DNA from: Margaritifera margaritifera
Taxonomy: Eukaryota; Mollusca; Bivalvia; Unionida; Margaritiferidae
NCBI GenBank assembly: GCA_029931535.1
Contig: JAQPZY010001628.1
Location: 1,232,001 to 1,296,000, forward strand
DNA: 64,000 nucleotides
Reading direction: 5' to 3'
Numbering within the stretch: position 1 is the stretch's first letter; the number at the start of each line of letters is the position of its first letter. Positions 51,201 to 60,200 of this stretch are shown piece after piece. Made by a program: the position numbers and the translations under genes. The notes beneath the pieces were generated by a model. That model ran no database searches. It was not told where the DNA came from and was given only the letters and a program-made list of their open reading frames with translations.

Positions 51201-54200
51201 CTTCTTTACAACTGCTGAATGTTGAAACCATCTCTGATATTCTTGAGCAATAAGATTTGCAAATTAGCTATTGTGGCAGCCATACTGGATGTAAGATTGG
51301 CAATATTTTCATTTAAGACAAACTAAACACTATTAGAAGACTTTTGGTGAACACCCCAAGTTGATATGACCATCCATTCAGGAGAATTAGTGACAAGATT
51401 TTCAATATGTTCATTGTGGCAGCCATATTTGAGATCAGCTCAGCACCATTTTCATTCAGGACCAACTATATATCATAATTAGTCTTCTGGTGAAAACCTC
51501 ATGTTGATGACTTTCCATTTAGGAGGAGTAGCATTTTCAAGATGGCTGCCATGGTGGCCATACTGGATGTTAAATCAGTACTATTTCATTTAGTACCAAT
51601 TAGACATCATGATTAGAAGTCTTCTGGTGACAACCCAATGTTGATATGACTTTCCATCTACGAGTAGTAGCGATAACATGTTCAACATGACCACTGTGGC
51701 CATATTGGATATCATTTCGGCACAATTTTTATTTAAGACCAACTAGACCATATAAGAAGTCTTCCAGTGAAAACCCATGCTAATATGACTTTCTGTTCAG
51801 GAGGAGTAGCAATAACAAGATTTTCAAGATGGCTGCTGTAGTGGCCATATTGGACATCAGATTGGCACTATTTGCATTTAGTACCAAACAGACATCGTAA
51901 GAAGTCTTTTAGTGAAAACCCTATGTTGATATAACCAACTATTCAGGAGGTGTTGTGACAAGATTTTCAAGATGGCTGCTGTGCAGGCCATATTGATTGT
52001 CTAAGCAGCACCATTTTCATTTAGGACCTATTAGACCTTGCTAAGAATGTGTCAAGTTTCATGGCAATCATCATAGAAGTTTAGGTGGAGTAGCGATAAC
52101 AAACTTGTGCTAACGGATGCACAGATGTCAGACAACTGGCTATGCATAAACTCTTCTGGTCTATAACCAGTAGAGCTAAATAAAATTAGGTTGTTTAATT
52201 TGTGTAATTTTACAGAATTGCATGCATAGCATAAGATAAGTATACACATCGTTATAGTTCTGAAATGTCTCCAAGGTCAGATTTTCATAAATTTTAGGTT
52301 ATAAACATGAAAATAAAAATTACAGAAATGTTCCTATATATTCTCTTATCATATTTTTGCCATATGCCATCATCTGCTTCCAGCTTTCGAGGTTATAAAA
52401 TATTTGATTATGGGTAATAATACAATGTGAGCATTAATAAATGGCAAGGTAAAAGGTCAGGACAATGAGTCTACCATGCGCATTCAGGTATGCATAATTA
52501 CCTCACTATAAAGAACCTCAGTATACTGCTGCCCCTCACATAATGTTTGGTGTGGTCATAGATCCCATTCTGTTGGTTAAATTTTATTTGTCACAGATAC
52601 ATAATTTATTTCACCTAATTTTAGACCTGGGCTAATAAGAACCAACTATTAAGTGGTTTCACATCTTTAAATAGCATTTTTTGTGTTCTTATGCACAATA
52701 ATGATATAACCTTGCTGGAGAATCCATCACTCTGGCTCCCTAAGTATATGGCTACTTTAGCATAAGTCACCCTTAGCAGAAGGCTCCTTTAATAAATGGC
52801 TTCATTAGTATAAGATTCCCTCAGTATATGGCTTCCTGAGTATGTGGCTACCTTAGTATACATTACCCTTAATATAAAGCTCCATAACTAGACCATGTTG
52901 AATAGTACTCTATGTAGTCACTAGTAGGGCATGGTTGACTATGGAGATTATTGACCAACAGGTCTTGATGACATTGACCTTTCATCAAGGTATGTGGTCC
53001 TGAAATAAACTTTCTGTGCAGAAACCAATTTTTTTCTTATTAGATTTACAAAGACATTGACTTTGACTTTTAGACCCAAAAATCTACAAATGCAACCCAT
53101 CCATAAAGTTTGGTCAAGGAGTTTACTCTAGAACAAAGTTAAAGTGCAAAACCCATGTTCTTTGAGTAACAAAGACCTTGTGTTTTGACCTTTTGACCCC
53201 AAAATCAAGAGGCCATCTCCATACTTTAAGTGCAAGCCTTCCACAAACTTTGGTCAAGGTACCTGGTCCAGAACTAAAGTTATTATGCAAAACTAGTTTT
53301 CTTCTTACAGTCAGTTGCCTTGACCTTTGACCTCCCAAATCAATAGGGTTCAGTTCTTTCATACCCCAAGTGCAAGTCATCCACAAAGCTTTATAACTGT
53401 ATATTGTCAAAAACTTTATAACTGTATATTGTCGAAAACAAGCCATTTTTCTTCTTTCAGTCACAGTGACTTTGACCTTTAACCTTTTGACACCCAAAAC
53501 ATAACTGTTCTTCCTAACCCTGAGTGGAAGCCATTGACAAAGTTTGGTAGCTGTAGATGTTGGAGAACTGAAGTTATCATGCAGAAACCATTTTTCTTCT
53601 TTCAGTCACAGTCACATTGACCTTTAACCTTTTGACCCCCAAAACAGTAATATTCGTCATAAGCCTGAGAGCAAGCCATCCACAAAGTTCGGTAACTGGA
53701 GATATTGGAGAACTGGAGTTATTGTGCAGACACCATTTTTCTTCTTCCAGTCACACTGATCTTGACCTTTGAACTTTTGACCCAAAAAATGATATGTTTC
53801 TACCTTACTCCAAGTACAAGCCATCCATGAAGTTTGGTAACTGTAGATGCTGGAGAACTGGAGTTATTGTGCAGAAATTTTTTCCCTATTCAAGGTGACC
53901 TTGACCTTTGAACTTTCGACCATGAAATTGATAGGGTTCTTCCTTACCCCAAGTGCAAGCCATCCACAGTGTTTTGTAACTGTAAATGGTGGACAACTCA
54001 AGTTATTGTGAGGAAACCAAACTAGTAACAGATGCATGGATGGATGGACAACATGATATCATAAACTCTGCCTTATGGCAGGTGTATAAAAAGGAGACAA
54101 GGGTAGTAACATACAAAATGAAGTGCAAGTAATTTGTAAGATCTGGAATGATGTATTTAACATTTAAGATGAAAATAAAAAATGATGTGTTGAACACCTA

Positions 54201-57200
54201 AGATGAAAGTGAAAACAGAACAGTAAGAGCATAAGAGCTATAATTAACATTAAGATGTAAGAAACACCTAATGTGGACAGCATGTAAACCCAGTTACTCA
54301 ATACAATAAAATAAATACACATTGAGTGAGTCATGTTTAAAATTCTCAATGATCCAAAGAAACCAACCATAAGCCGTAAGCACCTGTTTGGTCACACTGT
54401 ATACCAAATTTGGTTGAAATCCAATTAAAACTAACTGAGTTACATTGAAGAAAAAAAAGTGAATGGGTCTGAAAACCAGGGTCTATAACTCTGTTAAATA
54501 ATGATTTAGAGTCCTAATAATCAACTTCAGCCAAGGTTCTATTAATATCAAGCTCTCTATTAAATTTGGCTAAAATTCAATCATAAATAAAGGACTTGTT
54601 GTTCGGAAATGAAAATGGGTGGATCTGTTGATAAGGGATTATAACTCTCTAAATGATGTTGCAGAATGGTAACAACCAAACTCAGCTGTGACATCATCAA
54701 TAACAAGCTGCCTATACAATTTGGTTGAAATCCAATAACAATTAGGGTAGTTATAGTGTAAAAATGAAAGTGGGTTTGTCTGAAAATCGAGGGCTCTAAC
54801 TTAGTTACACAATACTGAATGCTCACACTCAAACTCAGCCATGATCTCATCAGTATCAAGCTGCATACCAAATTTGGTTGAAATCCACAAATATTTAAAG
54901 GAGACATCTGCAGAAATGAAAGTGTGTGTCTGACAACCAGGAGCTAGAACTCTGCCAAAATAATGATGCAAAATGCTGATAATGTAACTCAGTTATGGTC
55001 TGACGGCTGAAAACCAAACTCAGCTAAAGTCTCAACAAAATCAAGCTGCATACCAAATTTGGTTGAAATCCAATAATAATTATCCAGTAAGGGAAACAAT
55101 GTAGCTACAACAATCAGACTCTGCTAAGTTATGATGTAGAATACAACTTACATCAAACTCTGCGGAGAGGGTTTATCAATGTGAAGCTGCATATCAAAAT
55201 TCGTAGAAACCCAATATTGTGCAGAAACTAAAGTGGGAAGGAGGGAGGATGAAGGATGGTCAGAAGGACAAAATGAATGAAGGATAACAGGACAAATTTT
55301 ATATCACCCATTTCCCTGTTGTTTTTGTTAAAAAGTGGAAAATAAAAATATCTGGTCTGTGATGTTTTCTTAAGTTCATCAGGAAGGGATCTTTATGAGA
55401 AATGGCCTGTAGTTTGTGTTTTTTTTTAAAACAAACTTTGTCATATTCAGCATATAACTAGTAAAAAAAAGAGTTATTTCAATAAAAATGTCACAAATGG
55501 ACAAAGCTGCATTCCAAGTTACAGACCTTAAAACTTGCTCAGGAGTTTTACTACATGTTTTTGTATGTAAGAAATACATGTTTACCAGGCGATCTATGGA
55601 CTTCACTGCTGTACCAAACTGAATATGGATTTAGAAGTTCATGTTTACTTGCCAATAGAACAAATATAACTTTTCATGATTGAGAGTGTGGACTGACATA
55701 AAATTAAAAACTTTTCATGATTGAGAGTGTGCACTGACATAAAATCAATAACTTTTCATGATTGAGAGTGTGCATTGACATAAAATTAAAAACTTTTCAT
55801 GATTGAGTGTGCACTGACATAAAATTAAAAACTTTTTCATGATTGAGAGTGTGCACTGACATAAAATCAATAACTTTTCATGATTGAGAGTGTGCACTGA
55901 CATCAAATTAAAAACTTTTTCATAATTGAGAGTGTGCACTGACATAAAATCAATAACTTTTCATGATTGAGAGTGTGCACTGACAAAAAATTAAAAACTT
56001 TTCACGATTGAGAGTGTGCACTGACAAAAAATTAAAAACTTTTCACGATTGAGATTGTGCACTGACATAAAATCAATGGTTAGTCTTCACTGGTATTTAC
56101 CAAACCATATGGCTGAATAGACCCAAGACTATATAGCATTATGTTGTTGAAACTATATTCTACAGAAAAAAAACACCACATTCAAAATGTACCTAATAGC
56201 CAACATTTAATTAGGAGTCTTAAAGAATCAAAGTATAATTTGACATATAAGACCACTGTCTGGGGAGACCACCTATCATTTAAGAACAGATTACTGATGC
56301 CTAGATCAATTTTTTTTGTGATATTGAGAGACCATATTTTTGGGGTAGAAGAGGTGGCCTCAAAATAGGACTTTCTGTAATAACAATGGTTTTTAAGCAA
56401 AGTAAATAATTTGTTCAGTTTTTGTTGGTTTTAACACATTATTGACTAATTATCATGCAAAGGAAATGGGAGCTAAGTGCCTTTCCTAAGGGCACACAGA
56501 GGCAGCTGGCCCGGGCTGGCCTGTGTGGATATCTAATCCATGACCCTGAGGCTACAAGTCCATTGCTCTACCTACTGAGCTACCAGGGCTCCCCACCAAG
56601 TAAATAAAGTTCTGTTTCCTGTAACAGGCTTAAAAAAGTTGGTTTGTTACAGAGTCTATATCAATTCATATATTCTCTATTAGTTCTGATTGCCAAACTG
56701 AAGAACTGCAAAGTATTCCCCACAAGATGATGTCAGAAAAAAAGAGTTGGGTGGATATTAGAAGGGTTAGTTGGGTTACAGGAAACACATCTTTTATTTG
56801 TACTTGGCCCAATATAAAGACAGGGTGCAGATATATATAGATATATAACACAATTGAACTTTTAAACTCATTATTCTGCCATTCAAATACAGTCTAATCT
56901 TGGTTACCTAACACAAATCATTGCCACTAAGAATTTTGAATAAAGATCATTCTTGAATAAACAGATTAAATTTATGAATGACTTTTAAGAAATCATTTCC
57001 ATTTGTGGTAACCTGTAAAAGACATTGTTGGATAAACAGTAGTGCTGAAACAACTATTGATTTTTGCTAGTCATAGTCACTAACAAAAAAGTTGATTCTG
57101 ATAACCTGACTAGTTGTTTATATATCTGGCATCCTGAATGTTTAATGGCTCTTGCCAGACATTTTTTTCCAAAAAATGAACATGGCTGCCAAATATTTCT

Positions 57201-60200
57201 TAAATTTAATATAAAAACATTTAGAGGAGGTATAACATGTTATAATAAAAAGAAACATTTATATACTTGCTTATTAAATGTACTGGAAAAAGTGTCATTT
57301 TTGGTTCCAGATTTGCTGTTGCTTCAGTTTAAGTGGTATCCTTCCATGCTTCACTAGTTTTCTCAAACAATGTATTTATAAAAATTATCTTTTAGTTCAG
57401 AAAACTATACAACAGAATTTCACCCAACAACAGTATCTTATGCCACTCTATTGCTTTTTTAAAAATAATTATTGACACAACAAGCAGACTGACTACCTTG
57501 AAAATACATAACACCTAATTAACAAGCATTTTCAGTCAAGACTGATGGTAAAGTTATTTTGATTAGATCCTCAAACAAGACTGTTGGTGAAGTTTTTTCA
57601 TTAGGTCCTCATAAGACTGTTGGTAAAGTTTTTTTGATTAGGTCCTCAAACAAGACTGTTGGTGAAGGTTTTTTTATTAGGTCCTCGAACAAGACTGTTG
57701 GTAAAGTTTTTTTGATTAGGTCTTCAAACAAGACTGTTGGTAAAGTTTTTTTGATTAGGTCTTCAAACTAGACTGTTGGTAAAGTTTTTTTGATTAGGTC
57801 TTCAAACAAGACTGTTGGTAAAGTTTTTTTGATTAGGTCTTCAAACAAGACTGTTGGTAACATTTGTTTGATTAGGTCTTCAAGCAAGACTGTTGGTAAA
57901 GTTTTTTTGATTAGGTCTTCAAACAAGACTGTTGGTAAAGTTTTTTTGATTAGGTCTTCAAACAAGACTGTTGGTAACATTTGTTTTATTAGGTCTTCAA
58001 GCAAGACTGTTGGTTACATTTGTTTTATTAGGTCTTCAAGCAAGACTGTTGGAGGATGATAATCAAAGTATGGAGAACACAGATGACTTGAAAGTTCAGG
58101 TGATGCAATATTAGGAAGGATTAATGGGATGACTTATGACTATAACTTATGAGATATTGATAATCATGTTCTTTTTTTATGATCATAAGCAAATTCCAAT
58201 ACCCTTCTAAATCCATGTAATCTTAATTACAAATGATTACTAGAAATTTCCCCTACTCAGAGCATAAATATCTTAGAGTTCAAAATTTTCGGCAATATCA
58301 CACTGCCTTCATCAGCGACTACTGTTGATCACGTGATTTGTAATGGTCAGTTGATACAAGGAGACTCGTGTAGATAAGTTGATAAGTGGTAGTTCAAGCC
58401 CCTCATCCCTGTTTAGTGTTGGCCTTTGCTTTCATATTTCAATTGCCTCCTTCACCTTCCTTTTCCATAGGTTGTCCTCATTCACACCTTTTTATAGTGC
58501 TGTACAAATCTTTACTGTCTGATGATTTTATAGTTCCCACACCATTTGCATTTCATTTTTAAAGTATTTATTCATCAATGTACAACATTATACTGCAAAA
58601 GGATCCAAATTTTTACATCTAGCAAAAGGTACAACATTTGGCACAACTATATTTACTGATTTCATCCAGCACACACTACTCTCTCTCCCTCTATTAATTA
58701 TTGAACTGGATTATTTAATTTCATAATTATGAGAGCACACTGAATAGAAACAGTCTCAGCCGTCATCAACCAACATTGTTTGTGTATGTGGTTTTTATTG
58801 ATTTCATCCAGCATGCAATACTCTCTCTATAACATTCACTTATGGACACAGTTACATCAAAAAGATGCTACCTGAATACAATATCAGCATATTTATTGTT
58901 TACATATTATTGATTATACAAAGACAGTTTGAAAAAAAGATCACATGAACATCAGGTTGCAAGGGTAATGCAAAACTACACTAACATACTCTACAAGTAT
59001 ACATAGTGAAGGTCAAATTTACACTTTATATACATGAATGAAATGAGAACAAGATCTGAATAGGTATTTTATTTTAATTTACTATTACTTCATGAAAATG
59101 AAAATGTCATGAAATGTGAGAAATCTAATTTTTTCATTATTACAGCATTTTATTGTCAAGACACCATGTTGACAGTTAACATTGATCCACTCCATGAAAC
59201 TTATTGATCCCTTCCAAAAGGACACAACTTTCTCCAAACACCAAGTTGACACCTCTATCTAGATGTAGTGTTCTGGAACTGCACAACTGCTGTGCACTGC
59301 CATGTGCTATCAACGAAGAAGTGTAGCCAACATTTAAAACTGCTATCTTGAGGAATTAACCAGTGTAAACATTATGATGGATTTGGCTTTGGCAGTTTAT
59401 GAGAGAAATTTTGTCTATGAAGCTTTTGTTGAATTATGTTTGCTGGAAATGGATGCAACTCCAACTTGGTCTGTGATCAACTTATTGACTTTAATTGATT
59501 TCATAAGATCCAGTATCCATTAATATTAAAATCCATTGGATAAATATTTGTGTAGTACAATGGAGATTATAATTCTCACATATCCATGAAAATGTAAAAT
59601 GTGTTCACTAAAATTTGAGTCTCCCTTGCTATCTTCCACCCACATTTATGCTGGATTCTGTGCCTATGGACCCTTTCTGCAGATGGTTACCATATGGACT
59701 GTATGCCTATGGACTCTTTCTGCAGATGGTTACCATATGGACTGTATGCCTATGGACCCTTTTTGTAGATGATTACCATATGGACTGTATGCCAATGGAC
59801 TCTTTTTGCAGATGGTTACCATATGGACTGTATGCCTATGGACCCTTTCTGCAGATGGTTACCATATGGACTGTATGCCTATGGACCCTTTCTGCAGATG
59901 GTTACCATATGGACTGTATGCCTATGGACCCTTTCTGCAGATGGTTACCATATGGACTGTATGCCAATGGACTCTTTTTGCAGATGGTTACCATATGGAC
60001 TGTATGCCTATGGACCCTTTTTGTTGATGATTACCATATGGACACTTGGTTAGAACAATGTGGTAAGAGACAGACAGATTAATAGACAGTCAGACAGAAC
60101 GAGGTTATCCAAATATTCTGAATGCATTTTTATATAAATATGTGGGGATAATGAAAGTACTGGAAAGTTGTTGGTAAAATTAACATGAGATCTAATTGAT

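Noticed and set aside
56525..56600. tRNA gene on the minus strand
   Set aside because: The 5' half is good, but the T arm is degraded and the acceptor stem has no partner; a SINE body follows.
57040..57480. hAT MITE beginning CAGTAGTGCTGAAACAACTA
   Set aside because: No matching right terminus or duplication found downstream.
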